A stretch of DNA of 8,262 nucleotides from an uncultured Clostridia bacterium (lineage in GTDB: Bacteria; Bacillota; Clostridia; TANB77; UBA1234): assembly GCA_947624765.1 (NCBI GenBank), contig CANQLS010000063.1, positions 1 through 8,262 of the forward strand. Direction: 5' to 3'. Both the position numbers and the translations under genes were made by a program. The notes under the pieces are model-generated. The model was not told where the DNA came from. It ran no database searches and worked only from the letters and a program-made list of their open reading frames with translations. Below are positions 1 to 5,056 of this stretch, one piece after another (position 1 is the stretch's first letter; each line of letters opens with the position of its first letter).

Positions 1-1
1 A

Positions 2-226
2 AGGGGTACTGCTGGTGGATATAAGTTAGCCAAGAAACCGAGCGAATGCATTGTTGGTGATATATTGAAAGCAACAGAGGGAAATCTAACACCAATAGAT
101 TGTTTAACTGAAGAAGGAAAATGTGGTAGACAAAAATATTGCAAAACTTATTCATTTTGGAAAGGCTTGGATGATGTAATTAATGAATATATAAACAGCA
201 AAACATTGGAAGATTTAATAAAATAG
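2..226 (+). CDS. Rrf2/IscR-family transcriptional regulator, C-terminal part (5' end outside window)
   Basis: Only the last 74 codons are present, read from base 2 to the TAG at 224-226. The N-terminal winged helix-turn-helix lies upstream of the window. What is seen is the Rrf2 wing and linker (GTAGGYKLAKKP, then VGDILKATEG) followed by three cysteines at codons 101-103, 122-124 and 140-142, spaced C-X6-C-X5-C. In IscR-type members these cysteines hold an iron-sulfur cluster that tunes DNA binding to cluster supply. Their presence argues for an IscR-like sensor rather than a cluster-less CymR or NsrR-unrelated relative, although cysteine count alone does not prove cluster binding. The gene stands directly upstream of iscS-iscU, the usual arrangement in Clostridia, and two dyads in the next promoter are its likely targets. 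The family is certain; the exact subfamily is inferred. Confidence 0.9.
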   Translation, partial: RGTAGGYKLAKKPSECIVGDILKATEGNLTPIDCLTEEGKCGRQKYCKTYSFWKGLDDVINEYINSKTLEDLIK

Positions 227-255
227 GGATCAATACTGGTTCCTATTTTATTTTT
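217..255 (+). terminator. Rho-independent terminator of the Rrf2 gene
   Basis: AAAATAGG at 220-227, overlapping the stop codon, pairs with CCTATTTT at 242-249. The stem extends through A/T pairs on the outside and a few wobble pairs inside, and is followed by TTTTT at 251-255. The stem is A/U-rich and so only moderately stable. It suggests that the regulator and the iscSU genes are mainly separate transcripts, with some read-through possible. Confidence 0.65.
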
Positions 256-261
256 GCCTAA

Positions 262-282
262 TTCCTATTGACTTACTGGGAA
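262..282. promoter_or_regulatory. Candidate Rrf2/IscR operator 1, over the -35
   Basis: This is a 21-bp imperfect dyad, TTCCTA-N9-TGGGAA, enclosing the -35 hexamer TTGACT. It has the same length and outer half-site (TTCC...GGAA) as the dyad at 296-316, with centres 34 bp apart. Assignment to the neighbouring Rrf2 protein is inferred from position and from the family's habit of binding dyads of this size in isc promoters. Confidence 0.55.
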
Positions 283-296
283 ATAGATGATATAAT
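268..296 (+). promoter_or_regulatory. Sigma-A promoter of the iscS-iscU operon
   Basis: TTGACT at 268-273 and TATAAT at 291-296 are separated by exactly 17 bases. This is close to the consensus and is expected to be strong unless repressed. The start of transcription should lie near 303. Both hexamers are overlapped or touched by a 21-bp dyad, which points to repression as the control mode. Confidence 0.85.
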
Positions 297-316
297 TCCT
301 ACCGTAATAGTAGGAA
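296..316. promoter_or_regulatory. Candidate Rrf2/IscR operator 2, over the transcription start
   Basis: This 21-bp dyad has perfect 7-bp arms, TTCCTAC-N7-GTAGGAA. It begins at the last base of the -10 and covers the predicted start of transcription near 303. Its right arm runs into the ribosome binding site AAAGGAG of iscS. A repressor bound here would block promoter escape. It is the better of the two dyads and probably the main site. Confidence 0.65.
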
Positions 317-332
317 AGGAGCAATCTAAAAA

Positions 333-1512
333 ATGGGAATGATATATTTAGATAATAATGCTACAACTAAAACAGATGAAGAAGTTGTACAGGCAATGAT
401 GCCATATTTATTAGAAAACTATGGAAATCCATCTTCGATATATAAGATTGGAAGAGAAACAAGAAAGGCTATTGAAGAGTCGAGAGAGACAGTAGCTAAA
501 ATATTAAACTGTGATTCAAGTGAGATTTATTTTACATCTGGTGGAAGCGAAAGTGATAATACAGCTATTAAAGGAATTGCGTATCAATATATTAAAAAGG
601 GAAATCATATTATTACTTCAAAAATCGAACATCCTGCAGTATTAGAAACTTGTAAGCAACTAGAAAAAGAAGGCTTTGAAGTAAGTTATATTGGAGTAGA
701 TGAAAATGGAATTATTAATTTAGAAGAATTGAAAAACGCTATTAAAGATACTACAACATTGATAACCATTATGTTTGCCAACAATGAAATTGGAACGATT
801 CAGCCAATTAAGGAAATTGGCGAAATTGCTAAAGAGCATAATATTATTTTTCATACAGATGCAGTACAAGCAGTTGGAAATATGCGAATTGATGTGCAAG
901 ACCTTCATATTGATAGTCTTTCATTATCTGCTCATAAATTTTATGGTCCAAAAGGAATAGGAGCATTATATGTGAGAAAAGGCGTACTATTTCAAAGATT
1001 GATTGACGGAGGTCATCAAGAAAGAAACAAGAGAGCTGGAACAGAAAATATTGCTGGCATAGTAGGACTTGCTAAAGCATTAGAATTAGCATATCAAAAT
1101 TTAGATGAGCATAATGAAAAGATTAAAAGTTTGAAAGATTATTATATTAATCAAGTAAAAGAAAAAATACCATATATTAAGATAAATGGCGACTTAGAAA
1201 GAAGATTGCCACGGAAATAGTAATATCTCATTTAGATTTATTGAAGGTGAAAGTTTATTATTAAACTTAGATTTAAAAGGAATTTGTGCATCAAGTGGTA
1301 GTGCATGCACTTCAGGTTCGCTAGATCCATCACATGTATTGCTTGCAATTGGATTACCACATGAAATAGCACATGGCTCTTTAAGAATTTCAATTGGCAA
1401 GTATAACACTAAAGAAGAAATTGATTATGTTGTAGATAGCTTAGTAGAAATTGTAAATAGACTAAGAGAAATGTCGCCATTATATGAAAAATTTATAGAG
1501 GAGGGAAATTAG
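333..1512 (+). CDS. iscS: Cysteine desulfurase IscS/NifS, frame broken by a one-base insertion near 1211-1212
   Basis: This PLP-dependent enzyme removes sulfur from cysteine as a persulfide and passes it to IscU for iron-sulfur cluster assembly. The start at 333 has AAAGGAG at 315-321 and gives MGMIYLDNNATT, the family's N-terminus. PLP-site residues are visible: His100, Asp176, Gln179 and Lys202 in SAHKFYGPKG. The first frame ends at 1220 after 295 codons (ending LPRK). Removing one base at 1211 or 1212 restores the invariant LPGN and continues to TAG at 1510-1512. The repaired protein is 392 residues, a normal family length, with the catalytic cysteine (SSGSAC) at codon 1306-1308. The truncated frame lacks that cysteine and would be inactive. 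The downstream part shows no decay, so a sequence error or a very recent mutation is likelier than an old pseudogene. iscU starts two bases after the stop. Confidence 0.93.
1211..1212 (+). other. Frameshift site in iscS (one extra base)
   Basis: TTG CCA C GGA AAT AGT: removing C1212 (or A1211, which gives CCC GGA) turns LPRK-stop into LPGNSNISF, the conserved NifS/IscS stretch. Reading on is open and family-like to 1512. Confidence 0.85.
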
Positions 1513-1514
1513 AA

Positions 1515-1955
1515 ATGGAATATTCTGAAAAAGTAGTGGAACATTATACTAACCCTAGAAATGTAGGTAAAATAGAAGATGCTTCTGGTATTGGTGAGGT
1601 AGGAAATCCAGTCTGTGGGGATATTATGAAAATGTTTATCAAAGTTGAAAATAATATTATTGTTGATGTAAAATTTAAAACTTTTGGATGTGGAGCTGCC
1701 ATTGCAACTAGTAGTATCTCAACTGAAATGATAAAAGGTAAAACGTTAGAAGAAGCATTACAATTAAAAAACACAGATGTTGTTAATTCTTTAGGTGGAC
1801 TTCCACCTGTAAAATTACATTGTTCTGTTTTAGCAGAAGAGGCTATTCATGAGGCTATAGCCGATTATTATAGAAAAGAAGGAAAAATGTCTGAAGAGGA
1901 AATTAGAGAAAAATGTAACTTAAAAGAACATCATTGCGAACACTGTGATTTGTAG
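1515..1955 (+). CDS. iscU: Iron-sulfur cluster assembly scaffold IscU/NifU N-terminal type
   Basis: This is the scaffold on which [2Fe-2S] clusters are built from IscS-derived sulfur. The three conserved cysteines are at 34 (NPVCGD, with Asp36), 59 (FGCGAAIA) and 103 (KLHCSVLAEEAI). The start codon follows GAGGAGGG at 1498-1505, which lies inside the end of iscS, and comes two bases after the iscS stop, so the two are translationally coupled. The length is 146 residues against about 125-130 for a plain IscU. The extra C-terminus (about 124-146) carries Cys134, Cys141 and Cys144 with His139, His140 and His143, ending HCEHCDL. This looks like a small metal-binding tail, and tails of this sort occur in clostridial NifU-like proteins. 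Its role is unknown. The next gene is hsp20, not the tRNA thiouridylase mnmA often found after nifU in Clostridia. Confidence 0.95.
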   Translation: MEYSEKVVEHYTNPRNVGKIEDASGIGEVGNPVCGDIMKMFIKVENNIIVDVKFKTFGCGAAIATSSISTEMIKGKTLEEALQLKNTDVVNSLGGLPPVKLHCSVLAEEAIHEAIADYYRKEGKMSEEEIREKCNLKEHHCEHCDL

Positions 1956-1985
1956 AAATATAGCTTTATGAATTTTTTGTAAATT

Positions 1986-2012
1986 TTAGCACTCTCGTAT
2001 TGACACTGCTAA
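1986..2012. promoter_or_regulatory. Degenerate CIRCE-like element (candidate HrcA operator)
   Basis: TTAGCACTC - 9 bases - CACTGCTAA has the CIRCE layout (TTAGCACTC-N9-GAGTGCTAA). The left arm is perfect and the right arm matches 7 of 9 bases; the two mismatches weaken the inner dyad. It encloses most of the -35 of the hsp20 promoter, where HrcA acts in Gram-positives. HrcA control of this hsp20 is inferred. Confidence 0.55.
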
Positions 2013-2028
2013 TTAATAGTGGTATTTT
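2000..2028 (+). promoter_or_regulatory. Sigma-A promoter of hsp20
   Basis: TTGACA at 2000-2005 is a perfect -35. TATTTT at 2023-2028 follows after 17 bases as a weaker -10. Transcription should start near 2035, giving a leader of about 84 bases. The -35 lies inside the CIRCE-like dyad. Confidence 0.75.
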
Positions 2029-2040
2029 ATATCTGTAAGT

Positions 2041-2096
2041 AAAAGATATCTTTTAATAATTAAATATGTGCTACCGCAAAAGGTGTCAACACATAA
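2041..2096 (+). other. Structured 5' leader of hsp20 (two dyads)
   Basis: Between promoter and gene lie a perfect 14-bp palindrome, AAAAGATATCTTTT (2041-2054), and a second hairpin. In the second, TATGTG (2065-2070) pairs with CACATA (2090-2095), with an inner ACC/GGT stem. The second hairpin ends six bases before the ribosome binding site AAAGGGAG (2102-2109). The leader could influence translation with temperature, but the ribosome binding site itself is not clearly paired, so the role is open. Confidence 0.4.
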
Positions 2097-2118
2097 AAAT
2101 GAAAGGGAGTAGATTTAT

Positions 2119-2541
2119 ATGATGATGATACCAAGAAGAAAGAATGAATTTGATTTATTAGGAGAAATGTTTGCTGATCCATTTTTTACAGAGCATGAAA
2201 GTAAAATCATGAAAACGGATATTAAGGAGAAAAACGACAAATATTTAATTGACGTTGAATTGCCAGGCTATCAAAAAGAAGATATTAAAATTGACGTTGA
2301 AGACGGATATTTAACAGTTCATGCGGAAACAAATTCTGATAAAGAAGAGAAAGAAGATGGAAAATTCATTAGAAGAGAGCGATATGTAGGCACTTGTTCA
2401 AGGAGTTTCTATGTAGGTACTGAAATCCAAAGCGAAGATATTAAAGCATCTTTCAAGAATGGAATGTTAAAACTAGAAATTCCGAAAAAAGACGAAAAGA
2501 AAGAATTGCCGGAGAAGAAGTATATACAAATTGATGATTAA
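2119..2541 (+). CDS. Small heat-shock protein, Hsp20/alpha-crystallin family
   Basis: This is an ATP-independent holdase that binds unfolding proteins in the cytoplasm as large oligomers. It has 140 residues, typical for bacterial members. A short N-terminal arm (1-30, with the FDLLGEMFADPFF segment) leads into the alpha-crystallin domain (about 31-122). That domain holds DVELPGYQKEDIKIDVEDGYL and the signature A-x3-NGMLKLEIPK at 110-123. A charged C-terminal tail ends in the I-x-I anchor (IQI, 136-138) used for oligomer assembly. Three consecutive ATG codons begin the gene. The first, at 2119, is chosen for its distance from AAAGGGAG at 2102-2109; 2122 or 2125 would change the product by only one or two residues. 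It is a single-gene transcript with its own promoter, CIRCE-like dyad and terminator. Confidence 0.95.
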   Translation: MMMIPRRKNEFDLLGEMFADPFFTEHESKIMKTDIKEKNDKYLIDVELPGYQKEDIKIDVEDGYLTVHAETNSDKEEKEDGKFIRRERYVGTCSRSFYVGTEIQSEDIKASFKNGMLKLEIPKKDEKKELPEKKYIQIDD

Positions 2542-2553
2542 AAATGTATTGAG

Positions 2554-2586
2554 AAAGTAGATAGGTTTTGACCTATCTACTTTTCT
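2554..2586 (+). terminator. Strong hairpin terminator between hsp20 and fic, probably bidirectional
   Basis: A perfect 13-bp stem (2554-2566 with 2571-2583) and a 4-base loop end in a T-run (TTTT at 2581-2584, partly within the stem). In the plus direction this ends hsp20. On the minus strand the same stem follows the fic stop codon directly, though with a poorer U-run, so it can serve both convergent genes. Confidence 0.85.
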
Positions 2587-3259
2587 AATTAGATAATTTT
2601 TTAATTCTTTCCATTTCTTTATTCGATAGATTTCTGAACCATTTAGCTAAGTTTATATAATCATCATTTCTTAAATATTCAAAATACTGGACTCTATCAT
2701 CTTTTTCAATAATAACTGGTGCTAGATTGTTTTTTAATAATTCATAATTTATTAGTAATCTGCCTGTTCTACCGTTTCCGTCTTCAAAAGGATGTATTTT
2801 TTCAAATTCAATATGATATTTTGCTATTTTTTCAAAAATTTCTTGTGTATCATTATTATAATTATATACAAAATAATTCATCAAATTAGGTATTTTTTCT
2901 GGTTCGGGCGGAATATGATCACTACCTCTTATTAATACATTTATTTTTCTATATCCATCAGTCTCTTTAATATTTTCATTTATAGTTTTATTTAAATCTT
3001 TTATAAATCTTTCATCAAATTCAATATTTTCGCCTAAATTTCTAAATACTAATTCTAAAGCCTTTTTATGATTAATTGTTTCATATATTTCTCTAGGTTC
3101 TTTCCCAGTAATTTTAAAACTATTATCGTTATAAAGAATAGCATAAGTTTCAGCATAAGTTAGGGTGCTACCTTCTATAGCATTGGAATGATATGTACTT
3201 CTTGTAATTAAATCTTCAAGATAATGATTGTTATTCAATATAAAACTTAAAATATTCAT
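2585..3259 (-). CDS. Fic-domain protein (class II, N-terminal inhibitory motif), probable AMPylase
   Basis: Fic enzymes usually transfer AMP from ATP to a hydroxyl side chain of a target protein. The core motif HPFEDGNGRTGR (156-167) is complete: catalytic His156, an acidic residue at 160 for the metal, and the glycines and arginines that hold the phosphates. SNAIEG (25-30) fits the inhibitory helix motif (S/T)-x3-E-(G/N), with Glu29 expected to clash with the ATP gamma-phosphate. This makes it a self-inhibited class II protein needing no separate antitoxin, and none is seen next to it. It has 224 residues, a compact single-domain form with no DNA-binding extension. ATG at 3259 follows AAAGGAGAA with seven bases between. 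It is divergent from the NERD-HRDC gene, and its target is unknown. Some Fic proteins transfer other groups, so AMPylation is inferred. Confidence 0.93.
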   Translation of the reverse strand: MNILSFILNNNHYLEDLITRSTYHSNAIEGSTLTYAETYAILYNDNSFKITGKEPREIYETINHKKALELVFRNLGENIEFDERFIKDLNKTINENIKETDGYRKINVLIRGSDHIPPEPEKIPNLMNYFVYNYNNDTQEIFEKIAKYHIEFEKIHPFEDGNGRTGRLLINYELLKNNLAPVIIEKDDRVQYFEYLRNDDYINLAKWFRNLSNKEMERIKKLSN

Positions 3260-3281
3260 AATCGTTCTCCTTTATAGCCAA

Positions 3282-3310
3282 ATTTTAACATAATTAAATT
3301 TTAAAGTCAA
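3282..3310 (-). promoter_or_regulatory. Promoter of fic
   Basis: Read on the minus strand, TTGACT (3310-3305) and TAAAAT (3287-3282) are 17 bases apart. The -10 lies just upstream of the ribosome binding site, giving a very short leader. Confidence 0.7.
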
Positions 3311-3350
3311 TTTATAATAAAATTCATTACTTAATAAAAAAATTGAATTC

Positions 3351-3379
3351 TATACTTTTTTCCTTTCCTATTGTATAAT
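3351..3379 (+). promoter_or_regulatory. Likely promoter of the NERD-HRDC gene
   Basis: A perfect -10 TATAAT is at 3374-3379. Seventeen bases upstream is only a poor -35 (TATACT, 3351-3356). A weak or activator-dependent promoter is possible. TTGAAT at 3343-3348 is too far away (25 bases) to serve. Confidence 0.5.
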
Positions 3380-3430
3380 AAAATTATAAAAATATTATTA
3401 ATTAGCAACACGAAAAATAATAGGAAAGGA
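3361..3430. repeat. 12-bp inverted repeat flanking the -10 and covering the RBS of the NERD-HRDC gene
   Basis: TCCTTTCCTATT at 3361-3372 is the exact reverse complement of AATAGGAAAGGA at 3419-3430, with 46 bases between. The left arm lies between -35 and -10. The right arm contains the ribosome binding site. A transcript from the predicted promoter would begin after the left arm, so an RNA hairpin is not expected. A protein-binding or looping role is conceivable. Confidence 0.5.
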
Positions 3431-3435
3431 TTTAA

Positions 3436-4488
3436 ATGATTGTAATGATTGAGGATTTAATTAATAAATTAAAAAGTAAATTTACAGAAACAGTATTTTT
3501 CAAAAAGGGTAGTGAGTTGGAAGAACAAATTAAAGCATTAAAATATCTTTTAACAAAATATCCAAATAACGAAAATCTATTAAATCAATTGAAGCTTTGT
3601 GAAATAGGCTTACAAGGAGAAAAAGAGATAGAATTTGATTTATCTAATGCAAATATCGGAATGTACGTATTGCATGATGTAAATTTAGAATATGAAGGAT
3701 TAAAGGCACAAATTGATTATATTATTATTACATCAGCTTATACGTATTTTGTAGAATGTAAGAATTTAATTGGTAATATTACGATAGATTCAAATGGTAA
3801 TTTTTATAGAGAATATTACAGAGATAAAATGAAAATAAAAGAAGGTATGTATTCTCCTATTTCACAAGCACAAAGGCATGTTGAGATTTTTAAAAAGATA
3901 TGGATGAGTCGTAATAATACTTTAATGGATAGGTTATTGAGAAGAGATAATCTAGATATATGGAATAAGCCATTAGTAGTTATGGCAAATTCTAAAAATA
4001 TATTAAATATGAAATATGCTCCAAAAGACTACAAAAATAAAGTAATAAAGAGCGATAATTTGGTAGAATATTTAAGAAAAGATATAGAAAAATGTGATAA
4101 AGATTTTTTAGTTGATAAAGATAAAATATATCAAATTGCTTATTCTATTATGGCAAATTACAATAAAATGCAAACGATAGATTATGTTTCAAAATATGAG
4201 AAATTAATTTGTAGTCCACAAGAAACAGATGTAAAAATCAACAATAATACTAATATACTAGAAGATTTAACTAAAAAAGATATAATACGAGAAAAATTAA
4301 TTGCTTTTAGAAAATCAAAATCAAAAGAAAAAAATCTTCCTGCATATTATATTTTTACTAATGAAGAATTAGAAAATCTTCTTGAATTAATGCCAAAGAC
4401 AAAAGAAGAGCTTGAAAAAGCGAATATATTGTCAAATGTTAAAGTTAAACTACATGGAGATGAAATAATAGAGATAATAAATTCATGA
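3436..4488 (+). CDS. NERD-domain nuclease-like protein with C-terminal HRDC domain
   Basis: Two domains are recognisable in 350 residues. Residues about 55-125 form a NERD (nuclease-related) domain of the PD-(D/E)xK fold: GLQGEKEIEFDL, then QIDYIII with Asp94, then FVECKN with Glu107 and Lys109. A glutamine-rich SQAQRHVE follows at 143-150. These residues fit an intact metal-dependent nuclease centre. Residues about 279-349 match an HRDC domain, the helical nucleic-acid-binding module of RecQ and RNase D: IREKLIAFRKSKS, LPAYYIFTNEEL, then a PKTKEEL turn. DNA or RNA processing is therefore likely, but the substrate is unknown. No helicase motor, signal peptide or membrane segment is visible. 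ATG at 3436 lies five bases after AGGAAAGGA; the alternative at 3445 is too far. It is divergent from fic and followed by a terminator. Confidence 0.88.
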   Translation: MIVMIEDLINKLKSKFTETVFFKKGSELEEQIKALKYLLTKYPNNENLLNQLKLCEIGLQGEKEIEFDLSNANIGMYVLHDVNLEYEGLKAQIDYIIITSAYTYFVECKNLIGNITIDSNGNFYREYYRDKMKIKEGMYSPISQAQRHVEIFKKIWMSRNNTLMDRLLRRDNLDIWNKPLVVMANSKNILNMKYAPKDYKNKVIKSDNLVEYLRKDIEKCDKDFLVDKDKIYQIAYSIMANYNKMQTIDYVSKYEKLICSPQETDVKINNNTNILEDLTKKDIIREKLIAFRKSKSKEKNLPAYYIFTNEELENLLELMPKTKEELEKANILSNVKVKLHGDEIIEIINS

Positions 4489-4540
4489 AATGCTAAGATA
4501 TATAATTATATTTTCAAAGTTATGTTGGTGTAAGTGTAGC

Positions 4541-4563
4541 GGCGGCCATTGGCCGCCATTTTT
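4541..4563 (+). terminator. GC-rich hairpin terminator after the NERD-HRDC gene
   Basis: GGCGGCC (4541-4547) and GGCCGCC (4551-4557) form a perfect 7-bp all-GC stem with loop ATT, followed by ATTTTT. Its composition contrasts sharply with the AT-rich surroundings. The rest of 4489-4593 shows no gene. Confidence 0.88.
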
Positions 4564-4593
4564 GTAGGCATAAAAATTTTTTTAAAATTACTA

Positions 4594-4621
4594 TTGACAA
4601 CTGGTCTATTTGTGATAAACT
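4594..4621 (+). promoter_or_regulatory. Promoter of the BlaI-like/M56 operon
   Basis: A perfect -35 TTGACA (4594-4599) and TAAACT (4616-4621) are 16 bases apart. The -10 lies inside the inner palindrome of the operator region, as expected for an autorepressed promoter. Confidence 0.7.
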
Positions 4622-4648
4622 AGAACTAGTTTATTGGCAATAGACCAA
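4601..4648. promoter_or_regulatory. Tandem operator region of the BlaI-like repressor (four half-sites)
   Basis: Two 23-bp dyads lie side by side. Dyad 1 (4601-4623) is CTGGTCTAT-TTGTG-ATAAACTAG. Dyad 2 (4626-4648) is CTAGTTTAT-TGGCA-ATAGACCAA. All four arms fit the half-site (C/T)T(A/G)GT(C/T)TAT, and centres are 25 bp apart. The whole block is also one large mirror: outer TGGTCTAT/ATAGACCA pair perfectly (8 bp), and inner ATAAACTAG/CTAGTTTAT pair perfectly (9 bp) about 4624/4625. It covers the spacer and -10 and extends past the start of transcription. BlaI/MecI/CopY proteins bind such dyads in their own promoters, but this half-site differs from the known TACA-TGTA core. Binding by the next gene's product is inferred. 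Confidence 0.75.
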
Positions 4649-4684
4649 TTTGATTATATAAAGAATTAGGAGAGTGATAATGTT

Positions 4685-5056
4685 ATGAATCAAATGAAAC
4701 TTGGAGTTGTTGAGACTCAATTTGCAGAAATTATATGGAATAACGAACCTTTATCGTCTGGAGAATTAGTTGAAATTTGCAAGAAGAATTTAAATTGGAA
4801 AAAGTCTACTACCTATACTGTTTTAAGAAAATTATGTGAGCGTAGCCTATTTAAAAATGAAAATGGAATGGTATCTTCTTGCATTTCAAAGGAAGACTTT
4901 TATGCATACCAAAGCGAAGATTTTGTAAATGAAACTTTTAACGGTTCTCTTCCTGCTTTTATCGCTGCTTTTACAAGGAGAAAAAATTTAAGTCAAAAAG
5001 AAATCAAAGAGATTAAAGATATGATTGAGTCTTATGGGAAGGGGAAGAAAAAATGA
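4685..5056 (+). CDS. BlaI/MecI/CopY-family transcriptional repressor
   Basis: This is a 123-residue winged-helix repressor of the penicillinase-repressor family, which binds DNA as a dimer and is inactivated when cut. The N-terminal half has the family pattern: VVETQFAEIIWNN, SSGELVEI, then the recognition helix region WKKSTTYTVLRKL (about 38-50) and the wing. The C-terminal dimerisation part contains FNGSLPAFIAAF and ends in a lysine-rich tail. At the place where BlaI and MecI are cleaved (Asn-Phe in staphylococcal proteins) this protein has Ala95-Phe96, so any cleavage would differ in its P1 residue. ATG at 4685 is ten bases after AGGAGAG; an ATG at 4680 runs straight into a stop. The stop overlaps the next gene's start (ATGA), so repressor and membrane peptidase are coupled. 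The ligand controlling it is unknown, and no beta-lactamase gene is present. Confidence 0.93.
   Translation: MNQMKLGVVETQFAEIIWNNEPLSSGELVEICKKNLNWKKSTTYTVLRKLCERSLFKNENGMVSSCISKEDFYAYQSEDFVNETFNGSLPAFIAAFTRRKNLSQKEIKEIKDMIESYGKGKKK

Noticed and set aside
720..908. Minus-strand open frame inside iscS, with similar short ones at 1194-1409, 1544-1774, 6498-6680, 6994-7191 and 7278-7541
   Set aside because: All are antisense shadows of strongly conserved genes, with no ribosome binding sites or recognisable products.
1206..1220. Programmed +1 frameshifting in iscS
   Set aside because: Skipping one base would restore the protein, but there is no slippery sequence, stop codon in the shift position or stimulatory Shine-Dalgarno element as in prfB, and I know of no such control in this family. 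A codon rare in AT-rich genomes (CGG) is the only hint.
1956..1985. Terminator after iscU
   Set aside because: A TTTTTT run exists at about 1973-1978, but no convincing stem precedes it, so none is called.
3365..3385. TTCCTATTG near the NERD-HRDC promoter as a third Rrf2 operator
   Set aside because: It shares the left half-site of the isc dyads, but no GGAA half lies 21 bp on. The matching arm is 46 bases away, a different geometry.
4541..4563. GC-rich palindrome as a mobile repeat (REP-like)
   Set aside because: It directly follows a gene, has a T-run, and occurs once in the window, so a terminator explains it fully.
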